Assembly: GCF_003323745.1 (NCBI RefSeq)
Contig: NZ_QOIL01000005.1
Location: forward strand, 186,001-250,000
DNA from: Sphaerisporangium album
GTDB lineage: Bacteria; Actinomycetota; Actinomycetes; Streptosporangiales; Streptosporangiaceae
Reading direction: 5' to 3'
DNA: 64,000 bases
The translations under genes were made by a program, and so were the position numbers. The notes beneath the pieces were generated by a model. That model saw only the letters and a program-made list of their open reading frames with translations. It was not told the DNA's origin and searched no databases. Positions 16,724 through 25,600 of this stretch are shown here, piece by piece. Position 1 is the first letter of the stretch; every line of letters begins with the position of its first letter.

Positions 16724-18115
16724 TCAGGCCGGGGTGCCCCGGCTCAGGCTGACGTACTGACGAGGGCGCAGGGCCTGGGCCCGGAGGGCGGTGAGGGCGG
16801 CGGCGCGGCCGGTCGGCGTCAGCGCCGCGGGAGTCGGGTCGGCCGCCACATGATCGGCGGGGGAGCCGGACGACTCCTGCACGGACGCGACGTGCGCGGG
16901 AGACTGCCTGGTCGCGGGGGAGACGCACAGGTCGAACGCCTCCAGGCGGTGGCGCAGCTCGGCCAGGGGCCTGGCCACCTCGGCCGGGGTGGCCGTACGC
17001 CAGCCCTCGCCCACCACGACCTCGGTGACCCGCTCGGTGAGCTTGCCACAGGCGAGCTCCCTGCCCTCGCTGAGGAGCATCAGCCCGACCTCGCGCACCG
17101 ACACCTCCATCTCCCGCTGGCCCGACACGGGGGTCAGCAGGGACGCGGTCGCGGCCTGCCACATGGCGGCGGGGTCGGTGAGGAGCCGGCGGCCCTTGGT
17201 GGTGATCACCAGACGCCTGCCGGCGCGGCGCACGGCCTGCATCTCATGCTCGGCGATCCGGCGCAGGGTGCGTAATGCGGTGACGCCGTTCTCGCTACGC
17301 GTGCCCGCGATCGGCCAGCCGAACCGCTCGGCGGCCTCGACGACGTACGCGCGGGCGATGTTGTGCCGTTGGGTGAGGGGCACGCCGCCCGGCCGGTCGG
17401 CGGCCTCCAGGAGCCAGCGCAGCGCCTGGAGGTGGGGGCCGTCGGGGGCGGGGATCGGCGCGTGCAGGCGTACCTCGAAGGGCTGCGCCAGCTCGCGGCG
17501 GGCGGCTCCGCGGCCGAGCACCCACCGGTTGAGGCGCTCGCCGTGCACGCGGTTGAGCCAGTTGTCGCCGCCGAGTTCGGCGCGGGGCTCGGTCAGCCAG
17601 CGGCGGGTGAGCGCCTCGGCGTCCACCTTGGCGGCGCTCGCGTTGAGGTCGAGGCGGCCGCAGACGATGGCGAGTTCCAGCGCGGCCGAGCAGGCGAGGT
17701 GGGCGCCGAGTTCCTCGGGCCCCATGAGCGAGCTCCAGCGCAGCTCGGGGACGTCGGGAGGGAGCACGCCGGTGGCGTTCAGGGCACGCTGGTACGCGGA
17801 CGTCCCGGCCTCGTCGCCCTCGCGGGCGTAGGTGCGCAGGACCTGGGCCGTGGTGGGCGAGGCGCACAGGGCGGCGTAGCGGTCCATGCCGCCGAGGCGC
17901 AGCAGGCGTCCGAGGGCGCGGGCGATGGCGCCGCGGTCGCCGGTGACCTCCAAGGGCAGCGTGTACCAGAGGAACTCGCACACGTTCAATTGGGTGATCG
18001 TTTCCAGGGGCTCCCCGCCGGTCAGCCACTCGACGGCGACCCTGGCGTCGTCGGCGATGTCCGGGTCCGAGCGCTCCAGCTCTGTGAGGAGGGCGGCGAC
18101 GTCGGGTGCAGGCAT
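16724..18115 (-). CDS. Conserved hypothetical protein with repeated winged-helix-like segment
   Basis: About 463 residues, chosen from ATG 18115 (MPAPDVAALLTEL). No transmembrane helix is present. The middle contains VPLTQRHNIARAYVVEAAER followed by RTLRRIAEHEMQAVRRAGRR and LVITTKGRRLLTDPAAMWQA. This order (LT-x-x-x-N-x-x-x-A, aspartate-rich helix, LV-x-T-x-x-GR-x-LL-x-DP) recalls the helical region of plasmid pRiA4b ORF-3-like proteins of actinomycetes and looks like a winged helix. I cannot assign a function. It faces the O-mannosyltransferase gene across a 153-bp gap; both are on the minus strand, but there is no sign of an operon. Confidence 0.7.
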   Translation of the reverse strand: MPAPDVAALLTELERSDPDIADDARVAVEWLTGGEPLETITQLNVCEFLWYTLPLEVTGDRGAIARALGRLLRLGGMDRYAALCASPTTAQVLRTYAREGDEAGTSAYQRALNATGVLPPDVPELRWSSLMGPEELGAHLACSAALELAIVCGRLDLNASAAKVDAEALTRRWLTEPRAELGGDNWLNRVHGERLNRWVLGRGAARRELAQPFEVRLHAPIPAPDGPHLQALRWLLEAADRPGGVPLTQRHNIARAYVVEAAERFGWPIAGTRSENGVTALRTLRRIAEHEMQAVRRAGRRLVITTKGRRLLTDPAAMWQAATASLLTPVSGQREMEVSVREVGLMLLSEGRELACGKLTERVTEVVVGEGWRTATPAEVARPLAELRHRLEAFDLCVSPATRQSPAHVASVQESSGSPADHVAADPTPAALTPTGRAAALTALRAQALRPRQYVSLSRGTPA

Positions 18116-18268
18116 GCTTCGCAGTCTGCCGTATATGCCTGGACCCTGACGACGACCACCGCCGCGGACGATTTCCACGTCACCTACCTGTAAGACCGGA
18201 ACGAGCAGAAGGGCTGGGCTTTCGGGGTTCTGGGGCTCATGGCCATGTCATGTCAGTACACATCCCGG

Positions 18269-19879
18269 TCAGATCCAACGGTCGAACAGCATGCGCCGGT
18301 GCCAATCGTCGTAGGGGATGATCTCGGCGGAGATAACGGGGTACAGCCACCAGAAGTTAATCAGGGCCACGAGCACGAAGGCACCGGAAACCGCGGCTCC
18401 CACGAGGCGGCGGCCGGGACGGGCGCCGGCCGGCCCGATGAGCAGTCCCGCCGCCAGGGCGAGGGCCAGGGCCATGAAGGGGAGCATGGGGGCGGTGTAG
18501 AACAGGAACATGGTGCGCTTGTCTGCGATGGCGTAGTAGAACCAGGGCAGCCAGCCGACGCCGTAGGCGAGCAGGACCGCTCCGGCGCGCCAGTCACGGG
18601 TGGCCACGTACCAGGCGACCAGCGCGATCAGGGCGACCAGCGCGCCGTACCAGATGACCGGGGTGCCCACCCCGAGCACCGCCTGTGCGCACTTGGACGG
18701 CCCGCAGCCGTCCGGGCTCTCGTAGAAGAACGCGACCGGGCGCAGCAGGAGGGGCCACTGCCAGGGCTGCGACTGGTACGGGTGCGTGGAGTCGAGGCCG
18801 GTGTGGAAGCCGAGCACCATCGACTGGTAGTTCCACCAGGAGTGCAGCGAGTCCCGGACGAAGAACACCGGCCCGCTGCCGGTGGCCTGGGCCCAGTTGC
18901 GTCCGTACCCGTACGGGGTGGTGAACCAGCCGGTCCAGCTCGCCATGTACGCCACGATCGGGACCAGCCCCAGACCGGCCAAAGCGGTCGGCAGGTCTCG
19001 GCGCAGTGCTCCGGAGAACGGACGGCGCAACCCGATCGCCCGCCGCGCCCCCGCGTCCCACACCAGGCTCATCACCGCGAACGCCACCAGGAAGAACATC
19101 CCACTCCACTTGGTGGCACACGCCGCACCCAGGCACACCCCCGCCGCGATCCGCCACGGACGCACCCCCAGCCACGGACCCGTCCCGCTCAGCCGCGACC
19201 CCTCGTACCACCCCGCCAGCCGCTCCCGGGCCCGGTCACGATCGACCACCAGGCACCCGAACCCCGCCAGCACCCAGAACATCAGGAACACGTCCAGCAA
19301 CGCCGTACGCGACAGCACGAAATGCAGCCCGTCCACCGCCAGCAGCAACCCCGCCAGACACCCCAGCAGCGTCGAACGGGTCATCCGCCGCGCGATCCGC
19401 GCGACCATCAACACCGACAACGCACCCACCAGCGCCGCCGCGAACCGCCACCCGAACGGGTTCGCCCCGAACAGCCACTCACCCACCCCGATCATCCACT
19501 TCCCCAGCGGAGGATGGACGACGTAGGAGGCGCACGGGCCGAGGTCGGTGGGGGCGCAGTTCTGCCAGATGTCGGTCTTGCCGGAGAGCAGGAGCTTGTC
19601 GGCGTCCTTGACCGCGACGCGCTCGACGCCGAACCGGATCAGGGACAGCGCGTCCTTGGCGTAGTAGGTCTCGTCGAACACCACGGCCTTGGGGGTGCCG
19701 AGGCGGTCGAAGCGGAGGAAGGCCCCGAAGACCGCCACGACCAGCGGGCCCAGCCAGCCCCACAGCGGGTTTCCCCGGAACGGCGGAACGAGCCGGTCGC
19801 GTACGGAACCCGGTGGTTCGGGCACGTCACGCGGCTCCGGCTTCTCGAAGTCCTGGTTAGGGAAGTCCGTCAGGGCCAT
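18269..19879 (-). CDS. pmt: Polyprenyl-phosphate-mannose:protein O-mannosyltransferase (paralogue 1)
   Basis: 536 residues, a GT39 GT-C enzyme with about 11-12 membrane helices. It transfers mannose from polyprenyl-phosphomannose to Ser/Thr of proteins during export. The first extracytoplasmic loop has the catalytic acidic pair in FDETYYAKDALSL, and the conserved HPPLGKWMIG follows the second. The start is ATG 19879. Residues encoded by 18987-19516 are almost identical in DNA to 21351-21880 of the second copy, while the rest differs clearly. One copy beside rsmI and metG is usual in actinobacteria; two flanking rsmI is not. Confidence 0.93.
   Translation of the reverse strand: MALTDFPNQDFEKPEPRDVPEPPGSVRDRLVPPFRGNPLWGWLGPLVVAVFGAFLRFDRLGTPKAVVFDETYYAKDALSLIRFGVERVAVKDADKLLLSGKTDIWQNCAPTDLGPCASYVVHPPLGKWMIGVGEWLFGANPFGWRFAAALVGALSVLMVARIARRMTRSTLLGCLAGLLLAVDGLHFVLSRTALLDVFLMFWVLAGFGCLVVDRDRARERLAGWYEGSRLSGTGPWLGVRPWRIAAGVCLGAACATKWSGMFFLVAFAVMSLVWDAGARRAIGLRRPFSGALRRDLPTALAGLGLVPIVAYMASWTGWFTTPYGYGRNWAQATGSGPVFFVRDSLHSWWNYQSMVLGFHTGLDSTHPYQSQPWQWPLLLRPVAFFYESPDGCGPSKCAQAVLGVGTPVIWYGALVALIALVAWYVATRDWRAGAVLLAYGVGWLPWFYYAIADKRTMFLFYTAPMLPFMALALALAAGLLIGPAGARPGRRLVGAAVSGAFVLVALINFWWLYPVISAEIIPYDDWHRRMLFDRWI
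18987..19516. repeat. 530-bp inverted repeat, arm 1 (inside pmt paralogue 1)
   Basis: This is the reverse complement of 21351-21880, with only about five differences that I can find by eye. Similarity drops sharply at both ends. Coding use inside the tract (GGG/GGT Gly, GTG Val, TTG Leu) differs from the GGC/GTC-rich flanks. The arms face each other across rsmI. Confidence 0.9.
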
Positions 19880-20006
19880 CCGGACATCGTACGGGGCGGC
19901 TATTACGTACAACCTAAGAAACACTCCTTGTGTACCCAATTGGGAGGGTCCTGCCTGAAGGTGCAGCCCGCCGATGACCACCGCGTGCATGGGAGAGGAT
20001 GGACAT

Positions 20007-20843
20007 GTGAACGACACGGGCACGCTGGTCCTCGCGGGAGCTCCCATCGGCCGCGCCGAGGACGCCTCCCCCCGCCTGCGCGACGCGCTGTCGGCCGCCG
20101 ACATCGTCGCCGCCGAGGACACGCGCCGGCTGCGCAGGCTCGCCTCCGACCTCGGGGTCACGCTCGCCGGGCGGGTGGTGTCCTACTACGACGGCAACGA
20201 GGCCGCGCGGGCCGCCGAGCTCTTGGAGGCCCTCCGCGACGGCGACACCGTGCTGGTGATCACGGACGCCGGCATGCCCGGGGTGTCCGATCCCGGCTAC
20301 CGGCTGACCCACCTCGCCGTGGAGGCGGGCATCCCCGTGACGGCGCTGCCGGGGCCGTCCGCGGTCACCACCGCCCTGGCGATCTCGGGGCTGCCGAGCG
20401 ACCGGTTCTGCTTCGAGGGCTTCCCTCCGCGCAAGCCCGGCGAACGCGCCCGCCGGCTCACGGCCTTGGCCGCCGAGCAGCGCACGATGGTGTTCTTCGA
20501 GGCCCCGCACCGCGTCCGGGCGAGCCTCACCGCGATGGCCGAGGCGTTCGGGCCCGACCGCCAGGCGGCGCTGTGCCGCGAGCTGACCAAGACCTACGAG
20601 GAGGTCCGGCGGGGCACCCTCGGCGAGCTGGCCGCGTGGGCGGCCGGCGAGGTGCGGGGCGAGATCACGCTGGTCGTCGCCGGTCACGCGCCGGGCGACG
20701 CCGTGCCCGAGATCGGCGAGCTGGTGGAGGAGGTCGCCCGCATGGAGGCGGCCGGGGTGCCGCGCAAGCAGGCCATCGTGGACGTCGCGAGGGCGGCGGG
20801 GGTGCCGAAACGGGAGGTGTACGACGCCGTCCACCGGGGGTGA
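20007..20843 (+). CDS. rsmI: 16S rRNA 2'-O-ribose (C1402) methyltransferase RsmI
   Basis: 278 residues. It methylates the ribose of C1402 in the decoding centre using SAM. Motifs are LVLAGAPIGRAEDASPRL at the N-terminus, AAEDTRRLRRL, TDAGMPGVSDPG (SAM site), ALPGPSAVTTALAISGLPSD and FFEAPHR. GTG 20007 is chosen because GGAGAGGA lies just upstream; an in-frame ATG at 19989 would bury that site. It sits between the divergently pointing O-mannosyltransferase copies. The association of rsmI with metG and tatD downstream is a common actinobacterial arrangement. Confidence 0.95.
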   Translation: MNDTGTLVLAGAPIGRAEDASPRLRDALSAADIVAAEDTRRLRRLASDLGVTLAGRVVSYYDGNEAARAAELLEALRDGDTVLVITDAGMPGVSDPGYRLTHLAVEAGIPVTALPGPSAVTTALAISGLPSDRFCFEGFPPRKPGERARRLTALAAEQRTMVFFEAPHRVRASLTAMAEAFGPDRQAALCRELTKTYEEVRRGTLGELAAWAAGEVRGEITLVVAGHAPGDAVPEIGELVEEVARMEAAGVPRKQAIVDVARAAGVPKREVYDAVHRG

Positions 20844-20948
20844 ACGCCCGGCGCGGGGGCCGTGCCTGCGATGTCACGCTGCGCGATGAATGATTCCCGG
20901 TTCTTGATCCTCTGGATACGGGCAGCCCGCGCCCCATAAAGTGCCCGC

Positions 20949-22601
20949 GTGGCTGTGCGCGCCTTCCCCCTGAGATTCTTCGGAAAGACACGCTTTTCCG
21001 GGAGAGCTCCGGTTCCCTCGGCCGAGCGGCCGGACGCGGCATCCTCCGTCCGCGACCGGCTGGTTCCGCCGTTCCACGGAAGCCCGCTGTGGGGGTGGCT
21101 GGGCCCGCTGCTGGTGGCGTTCTTCGGGGCGCTGCTGCGCTTCGACCGCCTCGGCACCCCCAAAGCGATCATGTTCGACGAGACGTACTACGCCAAGGAC
21201 GCCCTGTCCCTGCTCAGGTACGGCGTCGAACGCACCTTCCTCGGTACGAACGAGAACCCGATCGCCGACCCACGGCTGCTCGCCGGGCGTGAGGACCTCT
21301 GGGTCACCTGCACGCCCGAGGACCTCGGCCCCTGTGCCCTCTATGTGGCCCATCCTCCGCTGGGGAAGTGGATGATCGGGGTGGGTGAGTGGCTGTTCGG
21401 GGCGAACCCGTTCGGGTGGCGGTTCGCGGCGGCGCTGGTGGGTGCGTTGTCGGTGTTGATGGTGGCGCGGATCGCGCGGCGGATGACCCGTTCGACGCTG
21501 CTGGGGTGTCTGGCGGGGTTGCTGCTGGCGGTGGACGGGCTGCATTTCGTGCTGTCGCGTACGGCGTTGCTGGATGTGTTCCTGATGTTCTGGGTGCTGG
21601 CGGGGTTCGGGTGCCTGGTGGTGGATCGTGATCGGGCCCGGGAGCGGCTGGCGGGGTGGTACGAGGGGTCGCGGCTGAGCGGGACGGGTCCGTGGCTGGG
21701 GGCGCGTCCGTGGCGGATCGCGGCGGGGGTGTGCCTGGGTGCGGCGTGTGCCACCAAGTGGAGTGGGATGTTCTTCCTGGTGGCGTTCGCGGTGATGAGC
21801 CTGGTGTGGGACGCGGGGGCGCGGCGGGCGATCGGGTTGCGCCGTCCGTTCTCCGGAGCACTGCGCCGAGACCTGCCGACGGCGTTCGCCGGGTTCGGGC
21901 TGGTATCGGCGGTGGTGTACGTGGCGAGCTGGACCGGCTGGTTCACGACCCGGTACGGATGGGGGCGTAACTGGGAGCAGGCGACGAGCAGCGGGTGGGC
22001 CTACTGGGTGTTCAGCTCGATCCGCTCGTGGGTCGACTACCAGACCCAGGTGCTCGGCTTCCACACCGGCCTGACCACGCCCCACACCTACCAGTCCTGG
22101 CCCTGGCAGTGGCCGCTGCTGATCCGCCCGGTCGCCTTCTACTACCCCGGGAACGTGAAGGGCTGCGGGGCCCCTAGTTGCGCGCAGGCGGTGCTGGGGG
22201 TCGGCACCCCGGTCATCTGGTACGGCGGGCTCATCGCGCTCATCGCGCTGATCGCCTGGTACGTGGCCACCCGCGACTGGCGCGCCGGAGCGGTCCTGCT
22301 CGTCTACGGCGTCGGCTGGCTGCCCTGGTTCTACTACGCGATATCCGACAAGCGCACCATGTTCCTGTTCTACACCGCCCCCATACTCCCCTTCATGGTC
22401 CTGGCGATCGCCCTGGGAGCGGGGCTGCTCATCGGCCCCGCCAACGCCGGGACGAACCGAAGAGCCGTCGGCGCGGCCGTCGTCGGGGCGTTCACGCTGC
22501 TGGCGCTGATCAACTTCTGGTGGCTGCACCCCGTCCTCACGGCCGAGACCATCACGCACGACGACTGGTACCGGCGCATGCTCTTCCCGAGCTGGATCTA
22601 G
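20949..22601 (+). CDS. pmt: Polyprenyl-phosphate-mannose:protein O-mannosyltransferase (paralogue 2)
   Basis: 550 residues from GTG 20949. Same GT39 architecture as the 18269 gene: IMFDETYYAKDALSL with the catalytic acidic pair, HPPLGKWMIG, and many membrane helices. It has a different N-terminus (VAVRAFPLRFFGKTRFSGRA) and a longer first loop (LGTNENPIADPRLLAGRED), which could alter acceptor choice. The shared 530-bp tract encodes residues about 135-310, identical except for one Ala/Val. The final part again diverges (CGAPSCAQAVLG versus CGPSKCAQAVLG). Both copies keep the key residues, so both are probably active. Confidence 0.93.
   Translation: MAVRAFPLRFFGKTRFSGRAPVPSAERPDAASSVRDRLVPPFHGSPLWGWLGPLLVAFFGALLRFDRLGTPKAIMFDETYYAKDALSLLRYGVERTFLGTNENPIADPRLLAGREDLWVTCTPEDLGPCALYVAHPPLGKWMIGVGEWLFGANPFGWRFAAALVGALSVLMVARIARRMTRSTLLGCLAGLLLAVDGLHFVLSRTALLDVFLMFWVLAGFGCLVVDRDRARERLAGWYEGSRLSGTGPWLGARPWRIAAGVCLGAACATKWSGMFFLVAFAVMSLVWDAGARRAIGLRRPFSGALRRDLPTAFAGFGLVSAVVYVASWTGWFTTRYGWGRNWEQATSSGWAYWVFSSIRSWVDYQTQVLGFHTGLTTPHTYQSWPWQWPLLIRPVAFYYPGNVKGCGAPSCAQAVLGVGTPVIWYGGLIALIALIAWYVATRDWRAGAVLLVYGVGWLPWFYYAISDKRTMFLFYTAPILPFMVLAIALGAGLLIGPANAGTNRRAVGAAVVGAFTLLALINFWWLHPVLTAETITHDDWYRRMLFPSWI
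21351..21880. repeat. 530-bp inverted repeat, arm 2 (inside pmt paralogue 2)
   Basis: The partner of 18987-19516, starting at CATCCTCCGC and ending at ACCTGCCGAC. Equal length and abrupt borders fit recent gene conversion between the paralogues rather than plain divergence after duplication. Confidence 0.9.
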
Positions 22602-22637
22602 GCGCCGGAGCCGGATCAGGCGGGCCCGGACGCGGGC

Positions 22638-24149
22638 TCAGGCCGGTTCGGACGCGGGTTCGGCCGCCGCGCGCCGCGGCGGCCGTACCCCCTGGTGGAG
22701 GGCGATGGCGGCGGACAGGAACGCCAGCGGCAGCGCGGGCAGCAGGTAGCGGTAGTCGAACTCGGCCGTGGCCGCCGGCGCGACCACCAGGGCGGCCGAC
22801 GCCACCCACGGCAGCAGCTCGGGCCCGCCGAGTTTCCGCCACCGCGCGATCGCCCCGGCCGCGCCCACGAGCAGCGCCAGCCCCAGCACCAGGCCCGGCA
22901 TGTAGACCACCCGCTGATAGCGCTCCATGATCGTCGCCCACGGCCAGTACGCGTGGGTGCTCGCCCGCCCCTGCTCGTACGCCACCAGGTCGCGGTCGAC
23001 CGTCCCCAGGTAGCTCTTCCACGTCGGCGGGGACTTCTGCAGAAGGTGCGAATCCTTGGCGCTGACGCCCTTGCTGTCGAACTGGTACTGCGCGTAGGTC
23101 AGCGCGTCGGGGAAGACCGGGCGGTCCCACCGGAAGCTGCGCAGCAGGTCGCCCGCGACGGCGGCGAGGTAGTCGCCCGGCTGGGCGAGGATGGCCCGCT
23201 TGGCGAACGTGCCGGCCGCGTCGTTGAGCGCCCGGTCGAACTTGTCGCCGCCCCAGCGGTGCAGCACCTCGCCCTCGCCGTTGTACCAGAGGTAGAGCTG
23301 CGAGAACTGGCTGCGGGCGATGGCCGGGTTGATGCACAGCGGGATCAGCTCCTGCTCGCGCTGCAGGTCCGGCTTGATCTTCTTGCAGTCGGCGAACTTG
23401 GCCGTGCGCATGTAGAGGATCAGCCCGTCGCTCTGGGTCAGCGCGAACTGCCCCTGCGCGGAGGCGAACCAGCCCATGTACGCGATCACCGGCACCGCGC
23501 AGGCCGTGACCATCGCCAGGATCGTCCGCCAGCCGGTGCGCTTGATCAGCAGGAACACCACGACGACGGCGAGGATGGGCAGGCCGATGCTGCGCGTCAG
23601 CGCGGTCAGCGCCAGCAGCAGCCCCACCGCGACACCCACCCGCCACGACATGCGGCGATGCCACAGGACCAGCGTCACCAGGCCCACGATCAGCAGCGTG
23701 AACATGGTGTCGGACATGATCAGCGACTCGAGCTGGATCTGGTAGGCGTCGAACAGCACCGGCACGGCGGCGAGCGTCGCGCCCCAGTCGGGCAGGCCAA
23801 ATTTGCGTCTGAGAAGCACATAGATCAGCACCGCCGTGGCCAGGCCCATGAGGTGCTGGGTAAAGACCACCAGCGCGAAACTGTGGAAAGGCTTGAGCAC
23901 CAGCAGCCAGAACCCGTACCCGTCCGGGCGGATCGGATGCGGGCGGGGGTGCAGCGCGACCGAGACGTACTCGTAGGAGTCGTTGAACCACATCGCCGGT
24001 CGGTAGCCCAGCATGGCGATGATCCGCAGCGCCGCGCCCAGCGTGAAGGCGATCACGAAAAGGCGGCGCGACCTGAGGAACGCCCACAGGCGCGCGCGCT
24101 TGCTCCGCGACGGCGCTTCGGCCTGCGCCGGTTCGGCTACGGTCACCAT
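22638..24149 (-). CDS. GT-C-type membrane glycosyltransferase
   Basis: 503 residues with 10 or more predicted membrane helices. After the first helix comes MWFNDSYEYVSVAL, an acidic loop in the place where GT-C enzymes keep their catalytic Asp/Glu. A long extracytoplasmic domain (about residues 255-400, with paired Cys in FADCKKIKP and IPLCINP) precedes the last helices. These enzymes use polyprenyl-phosphate sugars as donors. Acceptor and sugar are unknown. Its position between an O-mannosyltransferase and a polyprenyl-sugar synthase-like gene suggests envelope glycan or lipid-linked sugar work. It is convergent with pmt paralogue 2 (36-bp gap) and divergent from the GT2 gene. Confidence 0.8.
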   Translation of the reverse strand: MVTVAEPAQAEAPSRSKRARLWAFLRSRRLFVIAFTLGAALRIIAMLGYRPAMWFNDSYEYVSVALHPRPHPIRPDGYGFWLLVLKPFHSFALVVFTQHLMGLATAVLIYVLLRRKFGLPDWGATLAAVPVLFDAYQIQLESLIMSDTMFTLLIVGLVTLVLWHRRMSWRVGVAVGLLLALTALTRSIGLPILAVVVVFLLIKRTGWRTILAMVTACAVPVIAYMGWFASAQGQFALTQSDGLILYMRTAKFADCKKIKPDLQREQELIPLCINPAIARSQFSQLYLWYNGEGEVLHRWGGDKFDRALNDAAGTFAKRAILAQPGDYLAAVAGDLLRSFRWDRPVFPDALTYAQYQFDSKGVSAKDSHLLQKSPPTWKSYLGTVDRDLVAYEQGRASTHAYWPWATIMERYQRVVYMPGLVLGLALLVGAAGAIARWRKLGGPELLPWVASAALVVAPAATAEFDYRYLLPALPLAFLSAAIALHQGVRPPRRAAAEPASEPA

Positions 24150-24260
24150 GGTTTACAGGATGCCAGCCCTTTCGCGGACTTGACCCGAGCACCTGGGGGC
24201 AGAGGGCATCATGGTTGAACTACGCACGGATGATCGAGGCGCGGAACGAGGGGTTTCGAC

Positions 24261-25502
24261 GTGGAACTGACCGTGGTCATGCCATGCCTGAACGAGGCGG
24301 AGACCGTCGAAACGTGTGTCCGCAAGGCACTGGCATGCATGGCCGAGCACGGCATCGAGGGCGAGGTGGTGATCGCCGACAACGGCAGCACCGACGGCTC
24401 TCAGCAGCTCGCCCGTGACGCGGGCGCCCGGGTCGTCCACGTCGACGAGAAGGGGTACGGCAACGCCCTGATGGGCGGCATCCGCGCCGCGCGCGGCCGC
24501 TACGTGATCATGGGCGACGCGGACGACTCCTACGACTTCACCGCGCTGATGCCCTTCGTCGAAGAGCTGCGCGCCGGCGCCGACCTGGTGATGGGCAACC
24601 GCTTCCGCGGCGGCATCGCGCCCGGCGCCATGCCGCCGTTGCACCGCTACCTCGGCAACCCGGTGCTGTCGTTCATCGGGCGGCTGTTCTTCCCGAGCGC
24701 CATCCGCGACTTCCACTGCGGCCTGCGCGGGTTCCGCCGCGACAGCATCCTCACGCTCGGCCTCCAGACCGGGGGCATGGAGTTCGCCAGCGAGATGGTC
24801 GTCAAGGCGACGATCCAGGGCCTGGACGTCCGCGAGGTGCCCACCACCCTCAGCCCCGACGGCCGGTCCCGTCCGCCCCACCTGCGCTCCTGGCGGGACG
24901 GCTGGCGCCACCTGCGGTTCCTGCTGCTCTACAGCCCCCGCTGGCTGTTCCTGATCCCCGGCATGGTCCTGATGGTCCTCGGTCTGGCCGCGGGCACCGC
25001 GCTGACCTTCGGCCCGGTCTACATCGGCAAGCTGGCCTTCGACGTCGACACCCTCGTCGGCGCCTCGGCGATGGTCGTGATCGGCTTCCAGGCCGTGCTG
25101 TTCGCCCTGTTCACCAAGGTGTACGCCGCCGAGGAGGGCTTCCTGCCGGAGGACCGCCGCATCCGGCGCCTGGTCGACATCGTCACTTTGGAACGGGGCC
25201 TGATCGCCGGCGGCCTGCTGGCCCTCGCGGGCCTCGCGGGCATGGTCGCCTCGCTCGCCCACTGGCAGACGCGCGACTTCGGCGAGCTGATCCCGGCCGA
25301 GTCGCTCCGCCTGGTCGTCCCGTCCGCGACCGCCCTCATCATCAGCTTCCAGACCATCTTCGCGGCCCTGTTCATCAGCATCCTCGGCATCCGCAGGACC
25401 AAGGAGACCCCGGCCGACGTGGCCGCCTCCGCGGCCGAGGAAGCGGCCGAAGCCGTGCTCCTGGCGCAGCCGGCGGACGCGCGGCGTGAGGGCGCCCTTT
25501 AG
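24261..25502 (+). CDS. GT2 glycosyltransferase with C-terminal membrane domain (polyprenyl-phosphate sugar synthase-like)
   Basis: 413 residues from GTG 24261. Residues 1-220 form a GT-A domain: VVMPCLNEAETV, ADNGSTDGS and the metal-binding DADDSYDF (DxD variant), then GNRFRGGI and FHCGLRGFRRD. Four hydrophobic segments follow (about 225-380), and an Ala/Glu-rich tail. This matches the group that makes polyprenyl-phosphate mannose, glucose or related lipid-linked sugars on the cytoplasmic face. Such a product would feed the Pmt and GT-C enzymes encoded next to it; that link is inferred from position. Sugar specificity cannot be read. Confidence 0.85.
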   Translation: MELTVVMPCLNEAETVETCVRKALACMAEHGIEGEVVIADNGSTDGSQQLARDAGARVVHVDEKGYGNALMGGIRAARGRYVIMGDADDSYDFTALMPFVEELRAGADLVMGNRFRGGIAPGAMPPLHRYLGNPVLSFIGRLFFPSAIRDFHCGLRGFRRDSILTLGLQTGGMEFASEMVVKATIQGLDVREVPTTLSPDGRSRPPHLRSWRDGWRHLRFLLLYSPRWLFLIPGMVLMVLGLAAGTALTFGPVYIGKLAFDVDTLVGASAMVVIGFQAVLFALFTKVYAAEEGFLPEDRRIRRLVDIVTLERGLIAGGLLALAGLAGMVASLAHWQTRDFGELIPAESLRLVVPSATALIISFQTIFAALFISILGIRRTKETPADVAASAAEEAAEAVLLAQPADARREGAL

Positions 25503-25600
25503 CCGTACCTGTGACGCGCCCCTGGGCCGCGCGGCGTGAGGGCGCGCCACCTGTGCGGGACGGCGCCATAGGAACCCCTGGGGGCCTTTAGGCTTGGGGC

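Noticed and set aside
18239-20893. 884-codon plus-strand frame and its mirror at 20874-22559
   Set aside because: These are antisense to the two pmt genes; their similarity to each other only reflects the shared 530-bp tract.
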